Below are positions 1 to 9,364 of a stretch of 64,000 nucleotides of DNA, one piece after another. A model generated the notes under the pieces. It saw nothing but the letters and a program-made list of their open reading frames with translations. It was not told the DNA's origin and made no database searches. Made by a program: the position numbers and the translations under genes. The number at the start of each line of letters is the position of its first letter. Positions within the stretch are counted from its first letter, which is position 1. This DNA is from Fodinicola feengrottensis (GTDB lineage: Bacteria; Actinomycetota; Actinomycetes; Mycobacteriales; HKI-0501). Location of the stretch: contig NZ_WOTO01000016.1 of the NCBI RefSeq assembly GCF_010993775.1, positions 1 to 64,000 on the forward strand, in the 5' to 3' direction.

Positions 1-203
1 GAAAGTCTGTCGTTGGACCGGACGATCTGGTCGCCAAACGCCGTCCGCGGCAGATAGTACGTCGGCGGATGCGAGGTCTCCAGCACACGGACCACATCAT
101 CGGTGTCGGCAACGATTACGCCTGCGTAGGTCAGCACGGCACGTCGCTGGATCCGCTCGGCGCGCGGTGGCCTTGGATAGTCCCAAACAGATTCCGAAGC
201 CAT
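1..203 (-). CDS. DUF427 domain protein, N-terminal part (runs off the window)
   Basis: The first 67 codons are visible and the gene continues past base 1. The protein begins MASESVWDYPRPPRAERI and contains VLETSHPPTYYLPRTAF, the typical DUF427 signature (a small beta-fold domain common in actinomycetes, enzymatic role not settled). The ATG at 203 is preceded by a GAGGGA ribosome binding site. No signal peptide or membrane segment is seen. The family is about 90-170 residues long, so roughly half or more lies outside. Function beyond family membership is unknown. Confidence 0.8.
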   Translation of the reverse strand, partial: MASESVWDYPRPPRAERIQRRAVLTYAGVIVADTDDVVRVLETSHPPTYYLPRTAFGDQIVRSNDRL

Positions 204-1295
204 GAGTTATCCCTCGAAGGTGAACATATTGAACGCTCGGACAAGCGTTAACCCTTTAATATAGTCTTACGGCTAAACTGCGACGTCATCATGAGATCAT
301 AGGGTCTGCATTCCTGACGAGTTCAGATAGGCCGTTCGGCCGTCTTCGCGCGCTGCCCCATTTTCCGCACGGGAGCAAAACGCGAAATCGGCGATGGCTC
401 CGCTATGCACGGGACCCCAGGTGCAACAAGCCGTCGGACACCATCCGCCAGAAATGTCCCCTTCAGCGCGGGCATAGACGAGGATCTGAAACCGGATATG
501 CGGCGATGAGGTCGAGTCTGACCGAAACACGTGGTTGATGTTCCGGCGTTCAAGGCAGGTTTGCTATCTTTCTCCTGAACAACTCACGCTTGGCGGCGGG
601 ATCAGAATACGAACGACTACGTGTGTCGCGCCGATCCGCGCAAAGAGCCAGTTGGTGAGCAGTAGTAACAAAAATGCGACCTCGGGTACATAGAAAGAAC
701 CGACAGTCAAGTGGCGTGTCGAGCTGGTCGCCGCGCAGTCAGACCCATCAGGCTGCCGGACAACAGCAGAATGGCCAACTTTGTCACGCGACGGTCCTCG
801 GCTGGGTGCTTGAAACAGGTTTGCGATGTCAGGGGCAACGACCAACCGGTCCACGATCCAAAGCCGGACGACACCGCTCCACCCCCTCGGCCAGACGAGC
901 GAGTTCGGCGTCTCTGTTATCCAGCGCCAGGGCGAGAAGCGCCGGTCAGCCAAAGGCGTGCAGCCCAACATCCCTGCGAACATCCCGCTTACTGCGCGAG
1001 ATCGCCCCTCGTACACAGATGCCTCCGGCACTTCCGGAGGTCTACTCTGTTCCTGCTCGCCCACCGCGATCTCCGCGAGTTCATCGGTAGGGTAGATATA
1101 TCGTCGAGTCCGACGTCGCCTGTGATCGATACTGATTGCTTCCAGCGGACTGTAGCGTCATGGGTGTTTTGATCGCGTCGGCTTTCGTGTCCCTCAGTTG
1201 GCGCTTGTCACCAGGCACTTGAGCGGCCACTGACCAGTCTGGTGTCGTTGCGCAGATCCGGGATGTCTGCGGAACGATGCCTCGGGCGCACGACA
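204..1295. other. Long stretch without a supportable gene
   Basis: About 1.1 kb between the DUF427 gene and the end of the FAD monooxygenase. Open frames exist on both strands, for example minus 564-1064, but none shows a recognisable domain, good start site or normal actinomycete composition. It may be eroded coding DNA; I see no repeat, RNA gene or clear promoter in it. Confidence 0.5.
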
Positions 1296-2506
1296 CTAGA
1301 GCTGAAGTCGGGGTGGCCGTGGGCCGTACGCGTTGGAGCGGGCGGCGCGGCGGCGGATGGCCGGGATTTTGCTGAGATACCGGAGAAAAGTTGGTGGGCT
1401 GATCGCGCGGCCGGTTTCTCGCGCGGCGGCAGCTTGCTGCTCGATGCGGACTTGGTCGGCCTGTACGGCACGGATGGTCGGCTCCCGCTCGGTCTGGATG
1501 GCTGCTAGTACCTCGTCGTTGATCGGCTGGCTGGTACGCAGCGCGGGTGCGAGATGGTTCGCCGCGGCGACGGCGTCCTGGATCGCCATCAGGATTCCGT
1601 TGCCTCCTACTGGGGAGATGACGTGCGCAGCGTCGCCGATGAGCAGCAGCCCGGGCTGGTGCCAGAGTGTGAGGCGGGAGATGTCGATGGACAAAAGCGT
1701 GGTGTCGGCGAAGTCGGCCAGAAGGTGTAGCCGGTCGGACAGCCATGGCACCCGCTCGGCGACGAACCGGCGGATTGGCTCTAGGCCGGACTCTCGTACC
1801 GCTGGATACCCGCCTTTGGGCAGGGTGTATCCGACCTGCCAGTCGTGGTCGCCACCGAGAAGCGCTACGTACCGGTCAGCGCCCGAAATACACCCCAGCG
1901 TCCGCGTCGGGAGGGTCCAAATGGTAGCGGGGCAGCTTGAACCAGAGCAGATCGGTGGTCGCACCCAGCGATGTCGGCGTCATTGCGGCCAGGTGCCGGA
2001 CCTTGGAGAACCGGCCGTCACACGCGACTACGATCGCGGCGCCGAGGTCATGTGTACGCCTGTCGCTGTCGCGATATCGCACTCCGGTGGTCCGGTTGCC
2101 GGTGTTCACCAGGTCGGTGACCTTGGCGCCCATCCGGATCTCGAACGCCGGTAGTTTCGCAGCCTCGGCGGCCATGAAGGTCAGGAACCGCGCCTGCGGC
2201 ATCAGTGCCACATAGTTGAACGGTTCTGGGAGCAACCCATAGTCGGCCGCGGTGATGGTCGCGGACGGGGTTTGCAGGAAAAAAAAACGACCGCGCCTTG
2301 TGGTGCGGTAGAGCTAGCAGCCTGTCCGCCAAGCCGAGTTGGCCAAGCAGATCGAGTGTGTACGGGTGCAGGGAGTCGCCGCGAAAGTCGCGGTCGAAGT
2401 CCTGACGTGACTCCAGGACCGTGACAGGACAGTCGGCCGAGGCCAGCAGGTATCCCAGCATCATGCCGGCAGGACCACCGCCGACCACCAGGCATCGCTC
2501 GGTCAT
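1296..2506 (-). pseudogene. FAD-dependent aromatic-ring monooxygenase, frame broken twice
   Basis: The intact product would be a class A flavoprotein monooxygenase (PHBH-like) of about 400 residues that hydroxylates small or aromatic substrates with NAD(P)H and O2. The N-terminus shows the FAD dinucleotide motif (VVGGGPAGMMLGYLLA), the middle has the NAD(P)H/FAD region with VVACDGRFSKVR (variant DG motif), and the third part has GLLLIGDAAHVISPVGGNG, the GD motif that binds the FAD ribityl chain. These lie in three frames. The first break is at an A9 run (2279-2287), the second near 1885. The start ATG overlaps the stop of the upstream nitroreductase (ATGA), so the two are co-translated. Both breaks may be assembly indels, since homology is continuous across them. 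Confidence 0.8.
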
Positions 2507-2955
2507 ACGTCAGTGGGCTGATCGAGCCGAAAAACCGCCATCGCTGGCAGCTTTTGCCGTATCTGATCAGGTGGCTGGCCAGCGGAGACAGGGAAGGCAG
2601 CAAGTGCCCAGGGAGCTGTAACTGCGCCCAGGTAAGCAACGATCACCCTGACCGCCTCGTCGCCGTTGACCCCGACACCGCGCCGGCGCCAGATGCGCCG
2701 GCCTGCGGTCAGAGTGCAGATGGGGTCGGTCCGCAGGTTGCGTACCCAATCTCGGCCAGCGTCGGGCGAAACCAGATACCACCTTTCGCCGACCTGCAGG
2801 ACGCCAAGAGGTGTACTGCGGACCCGCCCAGTCCGGCGCCCGTGGGTGCTGACGACCCGCAGCGCGTAACCGCCCTCGACTAGTGGCTGCGGCTCACTGG
2901 ACAACAGTTTGTCCTTCAGGTCAGCGTTGGCTAACTCGCTAGAACTTCTAGTCAT
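2503..2955 (-). CDS. Deazaflavin (F420)-dependent nitroreductase family protein
   Basis: 150 residues, the usual size for the DDN/F420H(2)-dependent quinone reductase family. The core GYALRVVSTHGRRTGRVRST followed by PLGVLQVGERWYLVSPDAGR and DWVRNLRTDPICTLTAGR is the characteristic split-barrel F420-binding region. Known members reduce quinones or nitro compounds with F420H2. It is the first gene of a two-gene unit with the FAD monooxygenase and is divergent from a MarR regulator 47 bases away, which suggests that MarR controls it. The start ATG at 2955 leaves room for the palindrome described separately. Substrate unknown. Confidence 0.85.
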   Translation of the reverse strand: MTRSSSELANADLKDKLLSSEPQPLVEGGYALRVVSTHGRRTGRVRSTPLGVLQVGERWYLVSPDAGRDWVRNLRTDPICTLTAGRRIWRRRGVGVNGDEAVRVIVAYLGAVTAPWALAAFPVSAGQPPDQIRQKLPAMAVFRLDQPTDV

Positions 2956-2976
2956 GTCGGGACTTTACCACGGTCG

Positions 2977-2993
2977 GTAGCTTATCTAGCTAC
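2977..2993. promoter_or_regulatory. Palindrome between divergent genes, likely MarR operator
   Basis: GTAGCT-TATCT-AGCTAC is a perfect 6-5-6 inverted repeat lying in the 47-base gap between the nitroreductase start (2955) and the MarR start (3003). MarR dimers typically bind such short palindromes and repress both themselves and the divergent operon. The match is seen directly; the binding is inferred. Confidence 0.55.
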
Positions 2994-3002
2994 AATTGCG
3001 GA

Positions 3003-3458
3003 GTGGTGGGCAACGACAGGTCCAGGGAGGTCAATCTCGCCGTCCGGCGCGTACTGCAGGCAGGTCGGGAGATGCAGGCGGCGGTGGCTGCGGGGATGGG
3101 CGTTCGGACGACGGATGTCCAGGCGATCGATCACGTCATTTCGGCAGACGAGCCGATGGGAACGGTAGAACTGGGGGACCGCCTGGGCATCCGCTCGGCG
3201 TCTGCAGCGGCCTTGGTCGACAGACTGGTCGAGACCGACCACCTACGCCGGGAACCCCATCCCACCGACGGCCGCCGCGTGTCGCTCGCGGTCACCGAAC
3301 ACGCCCGTGCGCAGGTCAGACAGGCGCTGGAGCCGCTGCTGACCGACATCGCCGGCTACACCCGCCAGCTCAACGACGACCAAGCCGACACCGTGCTCGA
3401 CTTCCTCGACCACGTCATCACCGCAATGCGAAACTACGCCGTCGAGGCAAAGGAATAG
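3003..3458 (+). CDS. MarR family transcriptional regulator
   Basis: 151 residues with the MarR winged helix: helix-turn-helix around MGTVELGDRLGIRSASAAAL (residues about 51-70) and the wing HLRREPHPTDGRRVSLAVTE, containing the conserved D-x-R pair. An N-terminal and a long C-terminal helix would form the dimer interface. GTG start at 3003. Divergent from the nitroreductase/monooxygenase operon with a 6-5-6 palindrome in between, so most likely a ligand-responsive repressor of that detoxification or catabolic pair and of itself. Confidence 0.88.
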   Translation: MVGNDRSREVNLAVRRVLQAGREMQAAVAAGMGVRTTDVQAIDHVISADEPMGTVELGDRLGIRSASAAALVDRLVETDHLRREPHPTDGRRVSLAVTEHARAQVRQALEPLLTDIAGYTRQLNDDQADTVLDFLDHVITAMRNYAVEAKE

Positions 3459-3666
3459 CGGTCAGAACAAGCTGTTCCTGGGCGATTGCGGTTCGCCGAC
3501 AATCGGTAGCTGAGGAGATGCTGTACGGGGTACCTGGGGCCCAGTACTCCAGCAGTAGATCGCCCCCGGGTTGCTGGTGCCTACGCTTTCCGCGGCTTCC
3601 CCCAGCTGTCTTGCGGCCGGTTTCGCTCTTGGTCCAGCATCGTCGCGTCGAACTGGGCCTTGCTGA

Positions 3667-4175
3667 TCATGGCTCTCGCTTCGGGCACGAGCGTGATCGC
3701 CGCCGATCCCACGGGACAGCCGAGGCCCAGCCGACCAGGGGCATGGTCTCGTCGTAGTGCGGAGCGAACTGTGCGACGGTGATGGTGGGCATTCGGTAGT
3801 TCAGGCCTCGGACGTGTTCGAGGAACCTCTCGGGCAGCCAGACATGGTGTGTCTCCAGGTAGTGCGGGAAATCCTGGCGCCACAACCAGGTGCCGTCAGT
3901 CATCAGTGATGAGCATCCCGGCGAGTGCCGGTGGGCGCTGCCGGTGATGACGTCGTGTCCAGCTTCCATGACGTCGATCAGGACATGGCGGCGTCGAGGT
4001 ATGCCACCAGGGCTGCCTCGTCCGGCTCGCTGACAGGTCGGACGGCATCGTTTACCGATCCGTTCGGCTGGTTGGAACAGGCGTCGAATTCGTCGTAGAA
4101 GCCCAACAATCCCAGCACTGCGTCTCCTTCGACGAGCCGGTCCGACCTGCTGGCGCTGGCAGCTGCGGCCACCAT
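3667..4175 (-). pseudogene. Hypothetical actinobacterial protein, frameshifted
   Basis: The first part (ATG at 4175) reads to a stop at about 3978; the rest continues in another frame from there (VLIDVMEAGHDVI, then MTDGTWLWRQDFPHYLETHH and WLPERFLEHVR). The segment with TDG-x-W-x-W-R and Y-x-x-x-HH-x-x-LP-x-x-FL resembles uncharacterised actinobacterial proteins whose role I do not know. The C-terminal residues after about 3740 become arginine-rich and are probably out of frame. The product would be soluble and about 150 residues. Confidence 0.5.
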
Positions 4176-4178
4176 TGA

Positions 4179-4348
4179 TCATCGGTATACCAACGCGCCG
4201 GACGTCAGGTTTTCTTCGGAATACTCGAAGCTGCGCCGTCCCAGCAGCACCGCCTCGGCTTGCAGCGCCTCTGCCAGTAACGCGTCCGCCCACTCCTGGC
4301 GGTCCTTGTTCCCGATCCAGTCGAACCAGTCGCCGCGAGCTTTCCCAC
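4179..4348 (-). pseudogene. Dihydrofolate-reductase-like (RibD C-terminal) fragment
   Basis: A GTG at 4348 has a strong AAGGAG site upstream, but after four codons the frame is lost. The correct frame then reads GDWFDWIGNKDRQEWADALL and EAVLLGRRSFEY, the alpha-helix and LLGRRSFE strand typical of small RibD-C/DHFR-like proteins. It stops after about 50 residues at 4179, immediately before the next open frame. Less than a third of the domain is left, so I read it as a remnant. Weak similarity only. Confidence 0.4.
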
Positions 4349-4402
4349 GTCGTTTCTCCTTCGTTGGCTGAGTCGGCCGTCACAGAGGTAGAAACCGCGG
4401 CA

Positions 4403-5130
4403 TCAAGAAAGTGGGCGCTGCGTTCGAGATTTCGACAGGCACCCGGGCTGCCCGCTTCGAGGCTCGTGCGAAGAACAGGTCGACCGCTTGGCGAACAGTG
4501 GTGGCAGGAACGTGAGCATCAGTGTGGACCAGGTCAGGTGTGTGATCAGTGGCGCTTGGATGCCGCCGGTCCCACGACGTTGGAGCGCGAACAGTGCCCC
4601 CATCGGGATTGAGGCGAGGACGAGGGCGGGGTTGCCGGTCGCGGTGGTCGCCAGTGTGTAAACGGCGGTGGTCACGGTCACCGGAGCTCGGTCGCCGGCC
4701 GCTGCGAAGACGGCGCCACGAAAAAAGGTCTCCTCGGCCGCGCCATTGGCCAAGGTCGTGAACAGCACCAGTGGGGACGTGCCCTCGTGCGCGTACTGCA
4801 GAATGCCGGCGATTGCATCGCGCAGCGGTGGAATGGGCCTTGCCACCAGGGCGGCTGCATAAAATGCCCCGAAGGCGCCTACGCCGAGCAACACGGGTCC
4901 AACGACTGGCCGCCCGCCGCCGCGTACGGTGCGGCCTCGGTGCAGCGGGCCGGACGCCAGTCCGCCTGCCAGCCAGACCGCGGCCACCGCGCCGGTCAGG
5001 CCGTAGAACCGCGGCGATCCAGGTTTGGTGGACAGTGAGACGCCCAGCAGCAGTGTGTGGTGCCGGCGATGGCTGTACCGGCGACCACCCGGCGTCGCCA
5101 GGACAGGCTCCGGGCTCGCGACCAGCCCAT
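4403..5130 (-). pseudogene. CPBP family intramembrane metalloprotease, one frameshift
   Basis: A membrane protein of about 240 residues with several hydrophobic helices. The CPBP/Abi signature is clear: AAEETFFRGAVFAAAGDR (motif 1, EE-x3-R) and LITHLTWSTLML (motif 2 histidine). These proteases sit in the membrane and process prenylated or other membrane substrates; in bacteria several act in bacteriocin self-immunity. The N-terminus (MGWSRARSL, then VVAGTAIAGT) is in a different frame and joins near a CACACAC tract at about 5055. The ATG at 5130 overlaps the stop of the upstream NmrA-like gene, so it is the third gene of that operon. Confidence 0.7.
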
Positions 5131-6077
5131 CACCACGCGGTTCCCTTGTCCTTTGCGCGTTCTTTGAGCGCTTCCAGCACCGCGTCGTCGTAGCCCATCG
5201 GCGCGAAGTCGACGAGCTGCCGGATGCTGTCGTCGCGTACGAGCACCTCGTTGGTCATCGAGTCGATCAGTGTCCGGCCGGCCTGTACGTCCACGTTGGT
5301 GACCAGTGCCAGCCAGTACGATGACAGCTGGGGTGACAGTAACGGGACCGGCAGGGCCAAAAACTGTCGGCCTTCGATGATCGCGACTCTGCGCATCATG
5401 TCCAGATAGGACATCACGTCGGGTCCGCCGATGTCGAAAGTCCGGCCGCGCGCCTCGGGAGACTCCAGGACCCTTACGAGGTAACGGACGACGTCCGCGA
5501 CGGCAATGGGCTGCGTACGCGTACGGACCCACAGCGGGGTCACCATCGCTGGCAGATGCTCGACCAGTTGCCTGGTGATCTCCCAGGAAATCCCGCCGTG
5601 GCCGACGATGATCCCGGCCCGCAGCGCGGTCACCGGTACGTCGGTCGAGGCCAGCAGGTGCTCCACCTCCCGCCGACTGCGCAGGTGCGGCGACAGGTTG
5701 TCAGTGTCGTCACCCAGCCCGCCGAGGTAGACGATGCGTTCCAGGCCCGTTTCGTTGGCGGCGTTGGCGAATCGCTTCGCGGCTTCAGCGTCTCGCTCGA
5801 CGAAGTCGCGCTCGTCCAACGAGTGCACGAGGTAATAGGTGGCGTCCACGTTTTTCATCGCCGTACGCAACGAATCCTGGTCGCTGACGTCTCCGTACAC
5901 AGGTGAGCCGGCGCCGTCGTAGTTCTGCGGATTTCTGGTCATCGCGAACACGCCGTGCCCAGCCGTCGCCAACGCTGCGCACAGTCGTCGACCGATGAAA
6001 CCCGACGCACCTGCCACCAAGACGTGAATGTCATCTCCCTCTGTCGAGATTGGGATACCCAGCTGCCGCGCATTCAA
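5130..6077 (-). CDS. NAD(P)H-binding SDR (NmrA-like) oxidoreductase
   Basis: About 315 residues. The Rossmann motif HVLVAGASGFIGRRL (GxxGxxG) lies at residues 18-32, followed by MTRNPQNYDGAG, the acidic-turn region, and the atypical-SDR landmarks YYLVHSLDERDF and ALRAGIIVGHGG. The rest resembles the NAD(P)H-binding/DUF2867-type proteins often found next to alcohol dehydrogenases. Conserved charges in the active-site region are weak, so it may sense or reduce a small metabolite rather than be a classical dehydrogenase. The first 17 residues (MNARQLGIPISTEGDDI) are not typical, so the true start may lie a little further in. Middle gene of an alcohol dehydrogenase/SDR/CPBP minus-strand operon. 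Confidence 0.8.
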   Translation of the reverse strand: MNARQLGIPISTEGDDIHVLVAGASGFIGRRLCAALATAGHGVFAMTRNPQNYDGAGSPVYGDVSDQDSLRTAMKNVDATYYLVHSLDERDFVERDAEAAKRFANAANETGLERIVYLGGLGDDTDNLSPHLRSRREVEHLLASTDVPVTALRAGIIVGHGGISWEITRQLVEHLPAMVTPLWVRTRTQPIAVADVVRYLVRVLESPEARGRTFDIGGPDVMSYLDMMRRVAIIEGRQFLALPVPLLSPQLSSYWLALVTNVDVQAGRTLIDSMTNEVLVRDDSIRQLVDFAPMGYDDAVLEALKERAKDKGTAW

Positions 6078-6117
6078 CCCTCAGGACCGGCAACAACGGC
6101 CCCGCCTCGGCCGCGAT

Positions 6118-7155
6118 TTATCCGAAGGCAATTGCGACCTTGAGTGCTTTTCGGTCAGCCATCGCTTGGTACCCTGCCGGCACTTCGTTGATGCCGATGG
6201 TGCGATCGAAGACTTTTCCAGGCTGCAGTGTGCCGTCCAGAATCTCGGGAAGTAGTTGGTCAATATAGTGTCGAGCTGGTGCCACGCCACCGGTGAGAGT
6301 CACGTTGCGCATGAACTGCTGCCTCGTCAGAGGGGCTGCCTGGTACTGCGGAGCGCCGACCCGGCTGACCGTACCGCCGGCCCGTACGAGCCCGAGGGCC
6401 ATCTCGAGCGCTGGCTCGGTCCCGACGCATTCCAGAACAATGTGGGTGCCTGCGCCGGCCGTACGTTCGCGGACCTTTTCGACACCCTCGTCGCCGCGTT
6501 CGGCGACAACTTCGGTGGCGCCGAATTCGAGGCCGAGATCGGTGCGGTCGGTGTGACGGCCCATCAGAATGATCCGTTCGGCGCCGAGTCGTTTCGCCGC
6601 CAGTACAGCGCACAGCCCCACTGCGCCGTCGCCGATCACGGTGACCGTGGTGCGCTTATCCACTCGGGCGGCGGTGGCCGCGTGGTGACCGGTGCAATAG
6701 ACGTCGGACAGCGTCAGCAGCGACGCGAGCAACGCGTCGTCTCTGGTGGCGGGGACTTTGACAAGGGTGCCGTCAGCCAGCGGGCTGCAGACGAACTCGC
6801 CCTGTCCGCCGTCGACGCCGTTGGTGCCCCACCCGCCGCCATGTTCGCATGAGGTTTGTAGGCCCTCCCGGCAAAACTGGCAGGTGTTGTCGGAGATGAC
6901 GAACGGGGCGACAACGAGGTCGCCGGCCTTGACCGTGACCACCTCCGAACCGGTGTCCTCAACGATGCCCAGGAACTCGTGTCCGATCCGGTTACCTTTT
7001 TCGGTGGCCGGCATGCTGGCGTACGGCCACAGGTCGCTGCCGCAGATACACGAACGGACCACTCTCACCACGGCATCGGTCGGCTCCTTGATCTTGGGAT
7101 CGGCCACGTCCTCAACCCGCACGTCGCCGGCACCGTAGATGACAGTCGCTCGCAT
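6118..7155 (-). CDS. Zinc-dependent alcohol dehydrogenase family protein
   Basis: 345 residues from the ATG at 7155, which has GAAGGA just upstream. It is a medium-chain dehydrogenase: catalytic zinc ligands in CICGSDLW and GHEFLG (residues about 36-62), structural zinc cysteines in CQFCREGLQTSCEHGGG, and the NAD(P) Rossmann motif VIGDGAVGLCAVLAAKRLGA. The C-terminal half shows MALGLVRAGGTVSRVGAP. Similar enzymes oxidise short alcohols or glutathione-formaldehyde adducts; the substrate cannot be told from sequence. First gene of the operon that continues into the NmrA-like and CPBP genes. Confidence 0.9.
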   Translation of the reverse strand: MRATVIYGAGDVRVEDVADPKIKEPTDAVVRVVRSCICGSDLWPYASMPATEKGNRIGHEFLGIVEDTGSEVVTVKAGDLVVAPFVISDNTCQFCREGLQTSCEHGGGWGTNGVDGGQGEFVCSPLADGTLVKVPATRDDALLASLLTLSDVYCTGHHAATAARVDKRTTVTVIGDGAVGLCAVLAAKRLGAERIILMGRHTDRTDLGLEFGATEVVAERGDEGVEKVRERTAGAGTHIVLECVGTEPALEMALGLVRAGGTVSRVGAPQYQAAPLTRQQFMRNVTLTGGVAPARHYIDQLLPEILDGTLQPGKVFDRTIGINEVPAGYQAMADRKALKVAIAFG

Positions 7156-7492
7156 GAAATTCCTTCGCACTGGGCAATCAGTCAACCTGGGAATACCCGA
7201 GATCAACAGAGGTAAACGCCCCGAGTCGAGATAGCGGCAACGCAGCCGTCCGAAGGCAGCGAAATCCTGCATTTGGAGTCAGACACAAGTGTCGTTGACA
7301 CTTACCCGCGCTGCCCGGTGCCCACCACCCCCAACTACGAATGTGACGCCTGTCTGAACCGTGAGAACGTCGCCCGCGAATACATAGGCGACTCGGTCAT
7401 CGGCGACTTCGCGCCGTACCTACACGAGGTTGCGGCTCCAGACTTCGGCGGCCGTGCTTTTCAGCATGGTTGATCGCCCTGGGAGGTTCGCT

Positions 7493-7969
7493 GTGAGCAA
7501 CGCCAGAGCTGCCGTCGCGGGGATTAGTCCGCTACGTGCGGTGACATTTGGTCAGCCACTCTGTGTGTGGGCGCGGGAAATCACGACAGCGTTGGATTTC
7601 TACTTAGCGATTGGCTGCGAGGTGCGTAAGGTTGCTGACGGTCGGGTATATCTTCACAACAACAACACCAGGTTTATCCTCGCGTACTCGCCTGGCCCGG
7701 TCGCGGCATCGGTGGCTCAGACTCTGCAGGTGACAACCGTGGACCTGGCCGAAGTGTGCTGCAGGTTGTACGAGCTGGGGATCGAAGCGGGGCCGATCAC
7801 ATATCCGGCTGCAGCTCCACACGGTCGGATCGAACTGTGTGATCCTGACCGGCATGTCGTGGTGGTGATCCAGCTCCCCGCGAGCGGTGACACCAGAGTG
7901 TCACCCGCCCGCCATTCGCCGTCGGCGCACGATGCAGGCGGCCATAGGACTGCCGTACGACGAGCGTGA
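7493..7969 (+). CDS. VOC (glyoxalase/bleomycin resistance) family protein
   Basis: 158 residues from GTG 7493, which follows GGGAGG at a good distance. The region VWAREITTALDFYLAIGCEV followed by RFILAYSPGPVAA and ELCDPDRHVVVVIQ is the single beta-alpha-beta-beta-beta module of the vicinal oxygen chelate fold, ending in the typical DPDGH-like turn. Family members bind a metal or sequester small toxic compounds. The tail beyond about residue 130 is polar and not conserved. No obvious partner; it precedes a flavodoxin-family gene. Confidence 0.75.
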   Translation: MSNARAAVAGISPLRAVTFGQPLCVWAREITTALDFYLAIGCEVRKVADGRVYLHNNNTRFILAYSPGPVAASVAQTLQVTTVDLAEVCCRLYELGIEAGPITYPAAAPHGRIELCDPDRHVVVVIQLPASGDTRVSPARHSPSAHDAGGHRTAVRRA

Positions 7970-8011
7970 CAGACCCGGGCTGACTGATCTTCGAGGAGTT
8001 TCCGGACGAAT

Positions 8012-8614
8012 CTGCGAGCCATCATTCTTGGCTGTTCTCTCAAACGTTCACCGGCGTCGTCAAGCTCGGAGCTGCTGGGTAGGCAGGTACTCGCGGCCTT
8101 GGCGGAGCGCGAGGTTGACGGCGAGTTCATCCGGATTGTCGACCACGACGTGAGTTTTGGGGTGTCCATCGACGAAGGCGACGACGACGGTTGGCCGGCG
8201 ATTCGCGCGAAGATCCTCGAGTCTCAGATCCTGGTCATTGCGACTCCGATCTGGATGGGACAGCCGTCCAGTGTCTGCAAGATGGTGCTGGAGAGGCTGG
8301 ACGCCGAGCTGGCAGAAACCGACGGACAAGGCCGACCGCGGGTTTACGGCAAAGTGGCCGCGGTAGCGGTTGTTGGCAACGAGGACGGCGCGCACCACGT
8401 CACTGCTGAAGTTTTCCAAGCCTTGAATGACGTCGGCTTCACCATCGCCGCTGCAGCATCTACTTACTGGGTGGGTGAGGCGATGAAAAAGGTCGACTAC
8501 AACAAGACTGACCCCAAAACGGACACCACAGGCGCAGCGACCGCCGTTCTCGCGGCCAATACCGTGCACCTCGCTCGCCTCCTCAACGACAGGCAATACC
8601 CCGCACCCAGTTAA
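8012..8614 (+). CDS. Flavodoxin family / NAD(P)H-dependent oxidoreductase, possible CTG start
   Basis: The flavodoxin-like fold is clear: RAIILGCSLKRSPASSSSEL (FMN phosphate loop), ILVIATPIWMGQPSSVCK (second FMN loop) and VVGNEDGAHHVTAEV. Members reduce quinones or azo compounds with FMN. Homologous sequence begins before the first ATG/GTG/TTG (TTG 8099): 29 residues of good N-terminus lie in frame after CTG 8012 and there is no stop until 7985. The codon expected to be ATG reads CTG, with GAGGAG at 7993-7998. Either CTG is used as the start or the start has been lost by mutation. About 200 residues. Confidence 0.72.
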   Translation: MRAIILGCSLKRSPASSSSELLGRQVLAALAEREVDGEFIRIVDHDVSFGVSIDEGDDDGWPAIRAKILESQILVIATPIWMGQPSSVCKMVLERLDAELAETDGQGRPRVYGKVAAVAVVGNEDGAHHVTAEVFQALNDVGFTIAAAASTYWVGEAMKKVDYNKTDPKTDTTGAATAVLAANTVHLARLLNDRQYPAPS

Positions 8615-8624
8615 CGTGACGGAT

Positions 8625-8658
8625 GGATCCGCCCTACCCCCTTCGATAGGGCGGGTCC
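8625..8658 (+). terminator. Terminator hairpin after the flavodoxin gene
   Basis: A 12-bp stem with one G-U pair (GGATCCGCCCTA / TAGGGCGGGTCC) and a 10-base loop begins 11 bases after the TAA stop at 8614. There is no U-run, as is common in actinomycetes. Confidence 0.65.
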
Positions 8659-8884
8659 ACCATGCCAGCGCTCGAGCTGGGTGGGGCAGCCAACACACCT
8701 CGCGTTGCGCTGGCTCATTTTTAAGCACCACGATCAACATGAGGCAACCCTGTGTGGGCCGCCGGCGCCGCTTGCGACCAACTGCGGTGGATCGGTCAGC
8801 CGAATTTGCCATCCCTTGTGGAGCTGGCGGCGATTAGCGCGGTCATTCAGCGGGTACCACTTGATGACGAGATGAGGAGACACC

Positions 8885-9364
8885 ATGTCCACTGATGCGA
8901 TCGTACTGTTGAAAGACGACCACAAAACTGTTGAGCAACTCTTCAAGAAGTTCGAAGAGGCCGGCGACAATGCGCTGGTCACCAAGCGTGGCATTGTCGA
9001 GTCAATTATCAAGGAGTTGACGGTTCACGCGTACATCGAGGAGGAAATCTTCTATCCGGAAGCCCGCAAAGCAGTGCCGGAGACTAAGGATCACGTCCTG
9101 GAGAGTTTGGAGGAACATCACATGGTGGTATGGATGCTTTCCGAACTCCAGAAACTCGATCCATCCGATGAGACATTCGATGCAAAAGTGACTGTACTGA
9201 CGGAGAACGTTCGCCACCACGTCGAGGAAGAAGAGCAGGAATGGTTCCCTAAGGTCCGCAAGGCGATGGGCCGAAAGGAGCTTCAGGAAATTGGTCAGCG
9301 AATGCTCGACGCCAAGTCCGACGCGCCACACGATCCGCTCAAGCTGCCGAGCGCGACCGCCTGA
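8885..9364 (+). CDS. Hemerythrin domain-containing protein
   Basis: 159 residues starting after a GAGGAGA site. It shows the hemerythrin HHE layout: DDHKTVEQLFKKFEE (first metal histidine), LTVHAYIEEEIFYPEAR (second histidine and the E-E-x-x-FYP box), EEHHMVVWMLSEL and RHHVEEEEQEWFPKVRKA. These ligands would form a di-iron site inside a four-helix bundle that binds O2 or NO. Soil actinomycetes carry many such cytoplasmic proteins linked to oxidative or nitrosative stress. All ligand positions are present and the gene is intact. It stands alone behind the flavodoxin terminator. Confidence 0.9.
   Translation: MSTDAIVLLKDDHKTVEQLFKKFEEAGDNALVTKRGIVESIIKELTVHAYIEEEIFYPEARKAVPETKDHVLESLEEHHMVVWMLSELQKLDPSDETFDAKVTVLTENVRHHVEEEEQEWFPKVRKAMGRKELQEIGQRMLDAKSDAPHDPLKLPSATA

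Noticed and set aside
564..1064. 166-residue minus-strand open frame
   Set aside because: No domain, poor start site and mixed composition; a hydrophobic tail is the only feature.
7273..7473. 66-residue plus-strand open frame before the VOC gene
   Set aside because: Contains a CxxC but has a TTG start, no ribosome site and no recognisable family.
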